Positions 31,961-45,429 are shown, numbered from the stretch's first letter. The stretch: 64,000 nucleotides of DNA from Chinchilla lanigera (GCF_000276665.1 NW_004955463.1:10268523-10332522); one strand, 5' to 3'. The notes: generated from the sequence alone by a model not told the origin. Translations and numbers: made by a program.

Positions 31961-34239
31961 TCATGTCACAGATAAATGGATACATATTTAGTGCTCTGAA
32001 CTTCTTTAGTACTTGAGTTTTTTGCAAGACTTCAATTTACCTCCAAAACAAGTAGCCCTAGCATGTAACATATACACATGTAACATATAAACATGTAAAC
32101 ATATGGATATAATGGTGAAATAAGCAAATTCAAAGCTGTGCAATTAAAATGTGAATGAATTATAAGTTTTATGAATATAGCACAAATTGATGAAAATACT
32201 TTGAGTTAATTTTTTCCAAGATTGCAGCATTCCAAATTTGACATTCTGAATGGACCATGCTGACCATTATTGCTGTGTGGCAGTGCCATTTTAGTTGCTA
32301 AAGAGAGCATCTGCCACCATCTGACAATATTTGTTTCTAGAAATGCGTACTTCCAGTGACATTTGGCCTTCAGGGTTCCATACTTAAAATAAAATGAAAT
32401 GTTTTACATGTAAATAATAAACATTTTCTATAAAGAAGTTCTGCATAATTCATAATCTGTAAGAAGCAAGGCATTTATATTGATAGATGACAGGAATTAC
32501 TAGAAGAAAAGTCAGAATCCAGAAATAGAATGTGGTGGGAAAGATGAAAGAGGCAGAATGAAGACATTCAGAGAAAGATGAGCAGAGAAGAGATATTGGT
32601 TTGCAGACAGCCTGTGAGAGTGGAGGAGGGCAAATGGCTCTAGGTTGTCCAAGAAAGATTCAAACTCAGGGAAATCCTGATCAGTCTTCAAACCACTCCC
32701 ATTCAGTCCTCCAGGCTCCCCCATGGAACTAAGGAAGTCTAAAAATGGCAAGAGCAAAGGCTCTGTTTAGAGCTTCGGTAGACTCTCACTACTTCTCCAC
32801 ACAACTTGGGGACCAGGATATCCAATTGATTTCTGTGTGAATTAGAATTTGGCACCTGGGTAAGCTAAGGCTCTTCCCTGTCTCTGGGCTTGGCTTATAT
32901 TTCCTTCCTTATAGTGCTAGATCTCTTTCCTTGCCCCTTGGGCAGACTTCTTGGGGTATTCTTTCCACAAACTTAGTGATGTTAGCTGTCGTTATCCTTC
33001 GTATCAGCAGTAGATTTATTCCAGGATACAACTCCCATGAATAATAAGATTTGCAGATGCTTAAATTCATTATATAAAATGGTATTGTATTTGCATATCA
33101 CCTATGCACTTCCTTTCATATACTTAACAACATTTCTAGATTGCTCACAATACATAATATAATGTGGATGCTCTGTATGTAGTCGTCAAACCATATTGTT
33201 AAAGAATAATAGCCAAAACTCTGTACATGTTCAATACATATGCAGTTTTTTCTGACTACTATCTGTGTGTTTGAATTTGGTGATACAGAATGTATATGGG
33301 GAGCCTTCTGCATTTTACAGCAACTTTTACCTCAAGAACTGTATCCAACAATGAAAGGACATCTGTCTTTATAAGACTCATATTTTATACAGCATGGAAC
33401 CTGTATACTGAGTTTTGCTATGTAAACACTGTGTGTAAGTGCGTACTTATTGTAGCTACTCTCAGGTATTTCTAGTTTCTATGTTTTTATTCTAAACACA
33501 GTTTTATGGAGAGCTGTCTAATTATTGTATTCTTATAACCCTAGGTCTTGCATGGAACTGTAGCATTTAATCTAAAAATATACTGTGATTTTATGCAAAA
33601 AATAGCTTCCCGACACTTTAATTTGCACAGCCTGTGAACAACTGTGAAATGGCAAGTGCTGATGTTGCAGCTGCCCCAAGTTCTGGGCTGGTTAAAGATT
33701 TTCATACATTTTATTAGTGCAATAATAGATTTTATAGTTAACCAAAATATGTAATTATAAGTGCATGTTATCAATATTACCAGCTTGATTCTTGGGCTCC
33801 GTTTTGCATTGATTGAAACACTGTGGTTTTAAAATTAGTTAGGAAGACAGTTAATGGTCACTTAAATTTTCCCACAAGAGAAATTATTGGAATAAAGTAT
33901 GCTTGGGCAGTGGGTGATGTATAATGTTCTAGGTGACTCAAAAGAGGTATGATGAGGGTGTGGTTGATTAGTGTGGGAGAGATATCCTAAAGACTCCTGT
34001 GTGTAGTATGAAAAATATTTTATAACCCAGAAAGTTGCACAAAATACAGTCTTTGGAGACTTGTCAACTACTAATATGATCTCCTTCTGCATTCTATACG
34101 AGTTATAAGTAAAGAATGAAGTTTGTTTGTAATTACTCTCGGTTGCCGAACTGTACTTTTTTAAGGTACCCTAGGCAGAGTTGAATCATGTGAGGCCCCT
34201 GGGGAGCATTCAAATTACACGGATGCCTAGTGGGAGTGA
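31961..34239. other. Non-coding stretch, candidate conserved segment
   Basis: No gene or repeat recognised. The part at 33500-33860 is repeat-free and AT-rich with TAATTATTG, ATTTAATC and TTAATTTGCAC-type cores. It has the texture of conserved non-coding DNA, but conservation cannot be tested here. Confidence 0.35.
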
Positions 34240-34625
34240 GGAGGGTTATAGCATAAATATGTCTCAAATTTTATATGTTGGAAACTTAATTCACAATGCA
34301 ACAGTGTTGAGAGGGGCAGGATTTGGGCAGATATTTGTGTCATCAAGGTTCTATCCTTGTAAACAGATTAATGCTACTATACAAGAACTTGATGGAGTTT
34401 GCCTTTCTATCCTTTTCTCCCTGTGAATACACACCGTTCTTTCCTCCAGAGGCTGTGGCACTAGTATACCATCGTGGAAGCAAAGGAAGCCTCCACCACA
34501 GAGCTGTGTATGTCAGTGTGTTGACCTTCTCTCCCCAGCCTCCTGGATTGTGAAAAATGAATTGTTGTTCTTTATAGATTACCCAGTCCTGGGTATTTTG
34601 TTACAAGAGTACAAAACACCTTGGC
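34240..34625 (+). mobile_element. MaLR/MLT1-type LTR, old
   Basis: The order AAATATGTCTCAAATTTTAT, GTGTTGAGAGGGGCAGGATT, GGCAGATATTTGTGTCATCA, CTCCACCACAGAGCTGTGTA and ATAGATTACCCAGTCCTGGG TATTTTGTTACAAGAG fits a MaLR LTR. The last string corresponds to the well-known 'aattacccagtctcgggtatt' end region. Confidence 0.7.
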
Positions 34626-34784
34626 AAAGGTCATATATTAGAGGTGCCAAAATAAGTCCAAACATGGAGAAAGGAGTGATAAATCAGTGGAATATGCAAC
34701 TACATAATTCTAAGACCAAGAACTCTAGATCCAGGGTATCTGGACCTCACTGCCTCCACTGTGTAGTCCCCATGTGGTTATTAG

Positions 34785-34920
34785 CTCAGTTTCTCTCAGT
34801 TTAATTTCCTATTCTGCAAAGACGGGGTAAATGAGACTGCATACCTTATAGTTTTATAAAAATCATGCATTGACATGTTCCTTTCACATAGAAGTGCTAT
34901 ATAAATGTCCATTATCATTG
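34785..34920 (+). repeat. MIR SINE fragment
   Basis: CTCAGTTTAATTTCCTATTC TGCAAAGACGGGGTAAATGA, then AGAAGTGCTATATAAATGTC CATTATCATTG, follows the MIR core and 3' part. Confidence 0.65.
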
Positions 34921-35293
34921 TAGTATGTGATAAAGCAAGGGAGAGCATAATATATAGGCAGCTCCTTCTGTCTGTGATTTTCTTTTCTGTAGTATCAGTC
35001 ACTCATAGTCAACTCCAGTCAGAAAATGTTAACTAGAAAATTCTAGAAATCAAGACATTATGCATTTTAAATTATACATTATTCTGAGTAATCATGATGG
35101 GATTTCTCAACTGCCTCACTCCATCCAAACTGGGTTGTAGATACTTCCTCCAGAATATTCACACTATTATGGTACTGCTCATCACTTAGAAAAGAGGTTG
35201 GTACTCAGATCAACTTTTGCAATATTACAAAGCTTATGTTTAAGTAATCTGTTCTTTACTTAGTGGCCCCAAAGTGCAAGAGTAGTGATGCTG

Positions 35294-35373
35294 GGCTGGG
35301 GATATAGTTCAGCAGTGCAGCGCCTGACTGACAAGAGCAAGGTCATGAGTTTGATTCCTGGCACCAAAAAGAA
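35294..35373 (+). mobile_element. ID-type SINE with target-site duplication
   Basis: GGCTGGGGATATAGTTCAGC, GCGCCTGACTGACAAGAGCA, and TGAGTTTGATTCCTGGCACC are followed by a short AAAAAGAA tail. AAGAGTAGTGATGCTG is repeated on both sides (35278-35293 and 35374-35389), a perfect 16-bp duplication. Confidence 0.93.
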
Positions 35374-35959
35374 AAGAGTAGTGATGCTGAAAATTCATAA
35401 ATGCCAATGAGAAGCCCTTAAATGAGAAGGTGAAAGTTCTTAATTTCATAAGGAAAAAAATTACAGTGATATCTTGGTGCATGAACTTAATTTGTTCAAT
35501 GATTCTGGAAAAGATGACCATGTTTGTGTTTGTATATTAAAGATGGCTGGGGCTGTGTTTATCACCTGATGCAGAATTCATAAACGAAAGCAAAATTTTG
35601 CCACATGCTTCTGTCTGTAAATCAAATTGTTGATAAACAAGAGTTTGTGACCGGAACTACTACCATATATGCCAAAGTTGCTAAGATCTACAGTAAGAAC
35701 AAATAGGAAAAACACATGCATATATGGTTGGCATTTTATGTATTTTCAGGCATCCGCTAGGAGTCTCACAAGACCAAACAGTAGGCAGTTTTGATAACTG
35801 TAATGTGAAGTATGAGGTAGAGATGAATCTGAAGTGACAGAAAGGGATACATCACAAAGTGCCATTTACACAGGCTAAATCTGCAATGTAATGGGAGTCA
35901 TTAAAATACTTTCATTAAGAAGTGATAATTATATTCACCAAGGAGGATTTGTTGAAATC

Positions 35960-36375
35960 CTAATAACCAGTGACTAATTTTGTATATAGGACCACTAGAG
36001 GTCTAACTTGCCGCTATGAGGTCACGCTGGAGTAGTAGGGCCCTACTTCAGTGCTAGTGATGTCATTATAGGAAGACTGCCAAGGGAAGACACAGAGACT
36101 CAGGAAAATACCGAGTGAAGATGGAGGCAGATGGAAATGCGAGTAGAGCCCACAGGAGGAAGAATGCCGCGGATTCCCAGCAGGCTGAGGAATCTAGGAG
36201 AGGGGCTGGGCCAACAAACTCATCTTTACAGTCCTCTGATGGAAGCAGCCTCTCTGGCCTCTTGATTTCAGGTTTCTAGCTTCCACAGCTACTAAAGAAA
36301 AAATTCTATTGTTTTAAGCCTTCCAATTTGTGGTATCATATTTGCAGATACTCCAGCAAACTAACAGGGCTGAAG
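35960..36375 (+). mobile_element. MLT1-type LTR, ancient
   Basis: AGACACAGAGACTCAGGAAA, GAAGATGGAGGCAGATGGAA, CTCTTGATTTCAGGTTTCTA GCTTCCACAG, ATTCTATTGTTTTAAGCCTT CCAATTTGTGGTATC and CTCCAGCAAACTAACAGGG match the end structure of MLT1-type LTRs ('tctgttgtttaagccacccagtctgtggtactttgttatggcagccctagcaaactaata'). Confidence 0.75.
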
Positions 36376-36379
36376 ACTG

Positions 36380-39078
36380 GGGAAATAGGATTCTTCTTTA
36401 CCTTTTTAAAAGATAACTCTAGTTTTCATGTAGGGAATGGAGTAAGGGGAACAAGTCTGAAATTACTGAGGGCAGTTCAGGGCAAATCTCATTTGTATCA
36501 TTGTTTCTAGGCTTTTCTAGTTTCCTGTTTCCCAGGTGAGTCTCACTGGTGTGTCACATGTAGGTCTTCTTGCCATCCCTTGCAGCCCCTGTGTCAGTTC
36601 TGACTCAAGACTGCCATTTTCAGAAACAAAATGCTGCTGATTTTGGTCTCTGGAGCTTAGCACTTCCTCCGTGCAGGAAAACTATAACAAACTTAAACCT
36701 CATAACAGGGAGGCTATCTAAAAGGAACAGGACTTCTTAGGATTGGTTAGACATTAGGAAGCAAATTGCTGAAGGTTGTTGATAGAAATGTTTGAGATAA
36801 ATGAAAAAATTAAGATAAAAGTTTGCTGCTATAGAGCTATTTTCAAGGAATTGCAGAGATAAGTACTTGTAAGAGTCTAGCTTTTTAATTAATTTCTGGA
36901 GATTTTCCTTAATGCAGATTCCTATGTGATCGAGTGAGATATCATTAGGCAAACATGTGTAAGACAGACTTAGGATTTAGTTTTAAGGAAGGAAGTGGTA
37001 CTAGGCAAATGAAGATGCTGAATGAGGCTAATCCTGCCAGGGAACCAGGCTGGCGGAGCCTGTAGTCACTGACCTAAGGCCAGGAATGGTGACTTCTTGA
37101 GCTGGAAGGATAGGTAGCTAATACTTAGGATAGTCAAGATTTGAGCGCAGGGTTTAGTTGCCCCTTCATGGATAATGAATGTGACTCTCCAAGGAGAGAG
37201 AAATAGAACTTTTTTTCCAAACTATACATTAGACAAAAAGAATGCAAACTGTGCAACAATGACATCCCTTATGGAATTAATGGTGTTGGGGTAGAGTGTA
37301 ATTTTTCCTGTAAATTTCACCGGGTTGCTCACTGTTAGTTTTTGAGTGTAGTATAAATAGGCACAATTTCCTAAAAAGTTAATTGCTTATGGAGAGTACC
37401 TGTTAGCATCTCCCAGGATGCAAGTATTCTATTGAGTATAACTAGGGTATAGGTTATTAAACCATAAATCATAGTCTTAGAAGGTAATTTTGGTTCCTTC
37501 CTATGCTTTTTGAGTGAAGAGATGTAAACAGTTTCAGAATTAGAGAGTTATTCCATTGCTTAAATTGCTTTTAGAGGAGGCAATTCCTTATGGTTAGGTT
37601 ACTTTCTGTCACAGAGGATGCCCTCCTGAGAAAGCAGCTGTTTTCCTAATCCACATAATTAAAAAAAGCCTAATGCCCACTGCATTAGAATATCATAGCT
37701 AAGGGCCAGCAGGACCTAGACTTCTAAACATTTATTTTATGTTTGTCATAGGGATCATCTCTAGAAAGAAGGCTTAGTTAGAACAAAGTCAAATCCTCCA
37801 AAGAGCAGTCATAGTTCCAAGGGATTTGGTTCATGAGAGTTGTTTAATGGTAGAGAAGGAATCCTAAGGAGAAGGACGTTAACACATGGACTGTGGCACA
37901 CCTTCCAAGAAAGCAAAGTGATTAAAGTTGCAAAGCAGGTTGCTAACATGTCCAAAAGACTTCACAGCCAACATGTCTTTGTGAGATGGTCAGGGGAAAT
38001 TCAGAAAGGGAAAGGTGATAGCAGAAGGCCATATGAATGAAGGGAATCCCTTAAGAAGTTTTCTCTGAGAACAATCGTGTCTCAAACAAGATTTATTATG
38101 ATACCTCAATGCTTTCATTCAAGAGGACAACAATCATCTCAAATCACACTACTATCTGCACTGGGTCTGTGACAACTTTCCAGACAACAAGTAGACAAAA
38201 GGGGACTAAACGAGATTTCTTTGTGAATTGTATCTTTCTTGATGTCTGACCAATGTTTTCAGCTTCATTTATTTACATTCATGATTTCATGAAGTTCAGG
38301 ATTTAATGTCTGTCAATACCACAGTGTGTGACAGAGCTTCTCTGTCATTCCCTTCATATTTCCCTTTGTATTTTCAGCTCCAACAGGTGCAGATTTGCTA
38401 GAATGAATGTTAATTGCCTATGTACTGTCTCCCTGCTTGTTCAGTTTACTCACAGATTATTTCCTATTCAGAGCCCGGCTGCAGTTTGTCTCTCCTCTAC
38501 TCCTCTAATTGGTTCAGGTTCTAAAAAAACCACATTTTTAAAAACTTAGCTTTCTATGCTTTCACCTTTATCCATAAGCCACTGCCATACCCAGAGCTGA
38601 GACAGCCTTCTGGAGAGGTAGACAGTAAGTAGCCAAAGGAAGAAAAAGATCCCTGGACTGCATTTCCATTACAGTACATTATTAAGAAATAAAGAACCAG
38701 TCTTGGAAAATACATCTTCCAATAAGCTTAATTTGACCTTCTTAATTTCTCATCCATTCAAGGGTTTTCCTGAAGTTCATCCCTTCTGCTTAGCAGCTCA
38801 GTGGTACATTTTAGTTTTATGCCACTGATTTCATCACCCTGAACTTTTATGCCATTTGTTCTGATAGTTAAGCAAAGGGAGAAAGACAAGCAGGAAGCAA
38901 ATACTGAGGCGTACCTTGAGAGAAACTGCTGAAAAGGTCTGATCAGGTAGAGCTGAGGAAAAGTGCTCTTGGGGATAAGGGGTCCTTGGAATATTTCTTC
39001 TCAGGCCAGCAGACTATTTGTAGTCAGTAATTCAGAAGTGATTTAAGATTTCAGGTTTCCTTTTCAGAAATAAAATTC
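36380..39078. other. Non-coding stretch, no gene recognised
   Basis: No gene, RNA gene or repeat family could be supported. The frames in this stretch are 60-75 codons and without features. Confidence 0.45.
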
Positions 39079-39134
<56 letters not shown>

Positions 39135-39143
39135 GTATACACA
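39079..39143. repeat. (TA)n(CA)n(TA)n microsatellite
   Basis: A TA run, about 20 CA units, then a short TA end. Confidence 0.97.
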
Positions 39144-39529
39144 TACTCTTATTAGCGATATTAAATCATGGATGAAGCAATTTGGTAATATGCAATATTA
39201 CTGAACCTGGAAAGTTGAAGGAATGTGCCATAGTTGTGAGAATTTCTGTATTCTGACATAAGACCTGTATGTACAGAGTTGATACACAGCTGGAGTCAGG
39301 CATTATGAAGTGTGTCATAGGGTAGGAGAGTTATGGTGCTCTTTACATGGGCAAGACAAACAGGAGTAGCAGAGGAGTAAGGCTAGAGAAAAGCCATTGA
39401 GGAAGGTTTTAGCTTCAGTGATAAACACGAAGGCACTGCTTGCAGTTGTGCTGTACACATGTGAGTATTTAAAATTAATTTTGAATGAATTCTATTTAAG
39501 TAAAAAACCAGTTGCTGAACATGTAGAGT

Positions 39530-39618
39530 CTTCCTTATTTTTTGGTACTGGGAATTGAGTTCAGGACCTTGCACTTGCTAGGCAGGCGCTAGTGCCCCTG
39601 AGCTGCATCCCCAGCCCC
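39530..39618 (-). mobile_element. ID-type SINE, minus strand
   Basis: On the minus strand: GGGGCTGGGGATGCAGCTCA, GGGGCACTAGCGCCTGCCTA, GCAAGTGCAAGGTCCTGAAC, TCAATTCCCAGTACC. CTGAACAT precedes the tail side and follows the head side, a probable short target-site duplication. It is between classical ID and the young subfamily. Confidence 0.88.
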
Positions 39619-40084
39619 TGAACATTTAAATTCTTTAACAGCTGTAAGTGGCTGTTGGTTACTGTGTTGGGCAAGGCGAGTGTGGACTAGTTCTCTCCTT
39701 GCATAAAGTTAGTTGACCACACTGTGGCTACTCAAATCACCTAAGAGAGATTTCCAGATCAGCTCTTCAGATCTTTACCTCCTAGAAGCAATTGCTTCAG
39801 AGGAAATAATTTATGTAATCTAGGCAGAAAACAGCCTTATAATCTTAAGGAATCCTGTGTCTTTCCACTGAACTGAGAACTTTGGAAGGTGAGGATGGTT
39901 CTTATTACTCCTGAGTATGGGAAGAGGTAGAAGGGAATTTTCAAGGGCCAAACTTATCTTCTTGTCATCAGGGGCTTTGCTGTCTCATTATGCTAAGACT
40001 AAGACGAACACATAATGATGGCCTATTACTGGTTTCTATGAAACATTCTATTCTGCAGTTTAGTAGGACGTATCATATGGTGTC
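39619..40084. other. Non-coding stretch
   Basis: Nothing recognised. Confidence 0.45.
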
Positions 40085-40615
40085 ATAGTGTATTTTAATA
40101 GCTTTATTGTGGTGTAATTAATATACAAAATATACACATTTAATGTATATAATTTAATGAGTTTAGACATATGCTTATACCTTTGTAGTGATCATCTTTC
40201 CATTTTTGGCACAATAAAAAATTCCTTTGTGCTCTTTTTCTTTTATCAATGTAGATAAAAACACCTAACATGAGACCTACTCTCTTTAACAAAATCTTAA
40301 GTACACAGTGCATTATTGGTGACTATAGGCACCCAGTTACAAAACAAATTTTGAACTAATTCATCTGGAATAAGTAAAATATTATGTCAGTTAAAGAATA
40401 AATATTACCTCAACCCCTACCCTTGTAAAGGACCCTACTATTCACTGTTTTTATGAGTTTATCCTTCTGTAAGTGTATTCATAAAATATCTGTATTTCTG
40501 AGATTGACTTATTTTGCTTAAGGTGGTGTCTTCCAGGTTCATCTATGCCACATATGTCAAGATTTCTTCCTTTTAATTCAAATGTGTGTTCATGCCGCAC
40601 TTTATTTGGGAAAAA
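40085..40615 (-). mobile_element. Old L1 3' end, minus strand
   Basis: TTTATTGTGGTGTAATTAAT ATACAAAATATACACATTTA ATG, GAGACCTACTCTCTTTAACA AAATC, CAGTGCATTATTGGTGACTA TAGGCACC and AAGGTGGTGTCTTCCAGGTT CATCTATGCCA are antisense 3'-end strings of old mammalian L1s. Confidence 0.7.
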
Positions 40616-41045
40616 ATTTAAATTCATTTTGTGATGCTAGCATTATCCGATTCCAAACCCAGGCAAAGACACCACAGGAAAAGAAGACTATAGTCAATAC
40701 TCTGGATAAACACAGAAGGAAAAATATCTAAACTATACCAGCAAGCCAAATTCAGTACCACATTAAAAGATTTTTACACCACGAACAAATGTGATTTAAT
40801 ACAGAGACCCAAAGGGGGCTCCATATACCAAAATCAATGCAATGTGTCACATTAATGGAATGATGGATAAAAGCCACATAACCATCTCAGTAGACTCACA
40901 GAAAAGCTTTTGACAAATTTCAACAACTTTTCATAATAAAACTCTCCATAAATTAGGCTCAGAAAAACTTGCCACAACATAATAGAGCTGTAAAGAAAAA
41001 CTTCACAACTAGCATTATACTAAATAGTGGAAGCCTATGAGATTT
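40616..41045 (+). mobile_element. L1 ORF2 fragment, plus strand
   Basis: GATGCTAGCATTATCCGATT CCAAACCCAGGCAAAGACAC, CACATAACCATCTCAGTAGA and CTAGCATTATACTAAATAGT GGAAG are sense reverse-transcriptase strings. It is opposite in strand to the piece on its left and carries a different part of the element, so two insertions are more likely than one inverted copy. Confidence 0.75.
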
Positions 41046-42889
41046 TCCTCTAAGGAAGAAAACAAAGAAGCAAATTGTTTGCAAATATCCTTATAGTATA
41101 TATTTTATACTTGGGATACACAGAGGTAAATATGACTATGTTTCATGCCTACATGTATTTCTTAAGGAGGCTATATTTTATGCACACACACACATACATA
41201 CACACACATACCCACCTCTACCACTTCTCTCTAAGAATGTTCTTTTAGGAATCCTTTCTAAAACCTCTCATTTCCTACTCAACTGTTTCTTGATCCTTCT
41301 TCTATCTCAGGTGTCAGGGTTAGGCATGAATCTCTCTGCTTGAAAAACAAGCAAACAAATCCATATACCGAAAAGAAAAAAAATAAATTAATTAAGCTTA
41401 TTGAAAGAAGTTAACACCATTTTTATGTGCAAGATTAACTTTTTGTCTCTCACTTCTTTCGAGAGTATAGATTTGCCTTGTTCTGTTACTTTGAGTGGCA
41501 CAGATCCTTTAGGTCTGACACTCTAGGCCTAGAAGTAAGTTGGCAAAAACAGCTTAAAATGAAAACATGGAGGAAAGTATATTTTAAAAATACCACATTG
41601 TTACCAGCACTGTCTTAACTTTTTTTCAGAGAATAATATTTGTTAACCATGTTGGCAATGGTTATCTCTGGGTGGGAGAACTATGGATTACGTAAATTGT
41701 CTTCTTCATCTTATTTTGCATTTATAAACTTAGAAAAAAATATGAAACAGCATTTATAAGGCTCTTAATATGCTGTAAGAATTATTTTTCATTTTTGTTA
41801 CCTCCTAATAAATAGCAATATATTCGTAAAATTTCACACAATTATATTTGTGGTGAACATACAGTTCTGTTGTGCTTTTTCTTAAAGAAATGAATGAATG
41901 CATTTTGAGTGAGAAGCATGAACTATATGTCAGGAAAGAATAAAAAATCATAAATTTTGATCTGTAGATCTTAATGTCTAGACAGGAAACATGGATATGT
42001 GAAATGATAAATATGATTCATATTGATAAATGTTAGAGTAGAGAAAGTTCTGTAAAAACCAAGGGAAACAGAATTGGACAAGACAGAAAAACTAACATTC
42101 AGATTGACTCAAACCTCCCTATCATTATATTGCTTAATTTTGCAGCTTTATTATATTCCTATTGATTGATGTCATATTTTAGTTAACTTGTATAATTATA
42201 ATAATATCTATTTTTTTAATTTTTGGTTATTTCCAGGTTTTTATAATCATAGGTTGTGCTACTATGATCAACCTTAGTTCAAAAATTTTACCCTTAGGAA
42301 CTTAGTTAAAGAATTGTCTACATTTAGGAAAAAAATATGATGTACACAGCTTATAAATATTTTCATGAGAGCTAATAAACCTTACCAAATTTTGATTTTC
42401 ATCATTACTTCTATTATATCTATATAAATTTTAATTTCTGCCTTCACTTTGATCCTTGCTAAAGGATTTCATGTTTTTAGCCTTTTTTGGACATTGGTGA
42501 TATTTTCTTTTCTGCCATTCTGAACTATCACATAACCTAGACAGTTTTCATGGATGCACTGACTTAAAGTCAGGCATTTGAATTGTTATTTGTCATCCAG
42601 CCTTTTACGTGAGCTAGTTTTAGAGGATCATGAGCTCCGTAATGATTGGTGAGGTTTGAATTATGCTTTAACTCAATGACATTAATTTTATTCATTAATT
42701 ACTTCTGGATAGCCAACCCAAATAAAATAATGAAAAATAATTAAAATACAGATAATATGTTAATGGTAATACCCATAATATATGAACATTCCAGAAAATT
42801 TATATAAAAATGAGTGATAACTAGCTAAAATAGACAATGGCTGGGTAAACATGTCATAGAAGAAATAAAATTAGATAATGACTATTTAA
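41046..42889. other. Non-coding stretch with possible old L1 tail
   Basis: CA-rich sequence lies at 41182-41210. Around 41600-41760, GTTGGCAATGGTTATCTCTG GGTGGGAGAACTATGG resembles the 'agtggttacctctgggga' region near old L1 3' ends, at low confidence. The rest is not recognised. Confidence 0.4.
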
Positions 42890-43170
42890 GAAAACTGCAT
42901 GAAATAAAAATAAATAAGAGGGAAAGCTGTGGAATACCATTTTTCTCTCATGATAAAGGCAAAATTAGAAGAGATTCTTATGCACTGTTGTCAAGAGTGT
43001 GAAGAAATCCCTCCCACAATGTTGGTGGACATGTAATGATGTTTGAAAGGCAGTTTGGAAGAATTATAAACATTTTAAAGATGCATATTGAATCAGGAAA
43101 CTTACAGTAAACTATGTGCTCATATCTTGCAACCCACAAACAGCAGGCACTCATAACCACGAAGATATTG
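42890..43170 (+). mobile_element. Old L1 fragment, plus strand
   Basis: TTATGCACTGTTGTCAAGAG, ACAATGTTGGTGGACATGTA ATG, GAAAGGCAGTTTGGAAGAAT and ATCTTGCAACCCACAAACAG fit a diverged ORF2 C-terminal region ('ctgttggtgggaatgtaaat ... cagtttggcag'). Confidence 0.45.
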
Positions 43171-43500
43171 CTGTTGCATTTGTCTCTCAGTTTAACATAC
43201 TCAGTGCATAGCGGTTGGCCCTGGGCTAATGATGGAGCCCCTGTGAGGGGCATCTATGGTAAGGAACGAGAACAAGCATGCTTGGCTTCTTAAATGCCTA
43301 CTCAGAGACACACCTCCCTTCTCTCTTACAGATGTTTCATTGGTCAGAGCATCACCCCACAGAGCCTATTGGTTGTGAAACAGTAGGACACAGTCTCTGC
43401 TGAGTGAGGCTGTAAGGAGAGGGCACAGGTTCGGAATAACAATGCATTTACCATGTTTATGTCTTTTTGCAAAGCAGTGCCTCTCTGCAGTCATCTCTTT
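43171..43500. other. Non-coding stretch
   Basis: Nothing recognised. Confidence 0.4.
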
Positions 43501-44130
43501 CACAATACCAAAAGTATAAATTCTTCAAAAAATATGTGTCTGAGGATGTGCATTGAAACCTGTGTATAATAGCATAAAAAGGAGATATTCTTTCATAGGC
43601 GATTCCCCAAAGAATAGAGTGACAATGCACTTGCTCATGTGCTTACACAGGGGGGAGCATGTTTAAAAGAGTGACAGAATGCTTGTTTCCTACTTGTACT
43701 GTAATGAAGGACACATATTTACTTTCTTAGCAGTCTGGGGCACAGTACTCTAAACTCAAGGTGTCAGCAGGGCTGTTTCCTTCTGGAGCCACCAAGGAGG
43801 ACTTTTCTGGCCTGCTCTTTTTGTCATGAGCTAACATTCACAGTTTACAGAGACTTTGGTGCAGATATCTTTGGGAGTCATTATTCAACTTACCACAAAC
43901 ACTTCAGAAGAACTTTTATGCACATATACCAGCATATGTGTGTGTGTACAAACCCAACATAGGTATAGTTGCATGAAAGGATATCTGTAGGGATATACCA
44001 CAAATTATCAACTTAGTTATTGCTAGGAAACAGGCACAGGTGCAGGGTTAGAAATGGGAAAGAATTGCAACTTTTAGTTTCCTTTCTGTACTATTCTGTT
44101 CTATTTTAACATTTAAAAAGTTACTAGTAA
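43501..44130 (+). repeat. Possible old L1 3' end
   Basis: CTGTGTATAATAGCATAAAA AGG near the start and GTTATTGCTAGGAAACAGGC ACAGGTGCAGGGTTAGAAAT GGG followed by CTGTTCTATTTTAACATT resemble the degraded 3' region of old L1s. The middle part is not assignable. Confidence 0.35.
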
Positions 44131-44348
44131 AATTGAGTATAATTAAATACATTAAAGTTTTGTTTACTATGTATGATCTCAATACAGGAATTGAATTCTT
44201 TTATGAACTCCATATTTTATTCATTTTTATTGAAATTCTGCTCATAGCTTAGTGTTCCAAATGATAAATTAGAGCTACATGAGTCTTGCAATAGCTTTGA
44301 CATGTCTATCTTCTGAAAATACTTTGGGCACTTTAAATTTATAGATGG

Positions 44349-44778
44349 TGTCTTAGTTTCTTACCTTGCTGTTGAGGCAAAATATCTGACACCCAGAGTT
44401 AAAGGAGGGAGGGTTTACTTCAGCTCACAGTTTGTAGAGGTTTCAGTCAGCTGGCTCCAAGGCAGGGTGGCATGGCAGAGGAGCATCACAGAGAAGTCCA
44501 TAGCAAAGCAGGCAGGAGACAGCAAAGCAGCAAGCAGCAGCAGTAAGTCTGCTTCTCCCTTTTATCCCATCCAGGTTACTAGACTTTTAGTTGGTGTCAC
44601 CCACATCCATAGTGGGCCTTTCCATTATCCACATCTGGGACTATGCTAATCCAATCAGCAGACTAGTAATCACACACCCTAATCCCAAAATCACATGCTG
44701 TAGATCCAGCCACTTCTGCAAAGCCCCACCTATGACCACACCGTGCTTTGGGGGGACATCTAAACACAAGCCACAGCA
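44349..44778 (+). mobile_element. MaLR-type solo LTR
   Basis: Starts TGTCTTAGTTTCTTACCTTG and ends CCACAGCA, 430 bp. GAGGGTTTACTTCAGCTCAC, GTTTGTAGAGGTTTCAGTCA and CAGCTGGCTCCAAGGCAGGG are shared with the LTR at 25400-25902. The flanking five bases GATGG and GAAGG differ by one, a decayed target-site duplication. Confidence 0.8.
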
Positions 44779-45429
44779 GAAGGTATAAGAAATTTAGCTA
44801 AATGCTTATGTATTTATTTATTATCATGATGCTCTTTGAGAATTCAAAGATAGATATGAATTCTCCTTCTAGAACAAATATACTTCAAACAACATGATTA
44901 TCATATAATTTTAGGTGTTCATGAAGCCTATCAATTTCAACTTATGAATGCACTTTTCTATGACCTTTGGAGAAAAAGTATTTCTTAGGAAATCATGCTG
45001 ATGAAAGATTTATCTGTAATGAGTTTGTCTTGTTGGTAACAAGATTTTATTCAGGTCTGGATTTTAGAGGATATCACAGGCCTGGGTTTTATTTTAGAAT
45101 TGCAGTGTACCATATCAGAGCCATGAATTACATGTTAAATGAAAATTAATTCATCTAAGTTCAAGGGTTGGAAGAACATTATTTAAAATCTACATGGACC
45201 AAAGCAATGTATAGATGCTACGTATAATTCCTGTTAAAGTCTCAGTGGTATCTTCTGTAGAAATAGTAAAACTAATTCCAAAACTTCTTATGAAAGCACA
45301 GTGATTTTGAATATTCAATGTATTTTTGATATAGCAGTACAAAGCTGGAGATATCAACATTCTGGATTTCACATTATTACACAAACTTATAAGAAGAATA
45401 TTGTTGTACTATTTTTGTATAAAGATAGA
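44779..45429. other. Non-coding stretch
   Basis: AT-rich, nothing recognised. Confidence 0.45.

Noticed and set aside
40085..41045. Second twin-primed L1
   Set aside because: The minus piece is a 3' UTR and the plus piece is reverse transcriptase, so the breakpoints are not adjacent in L1; two insertions fit better.
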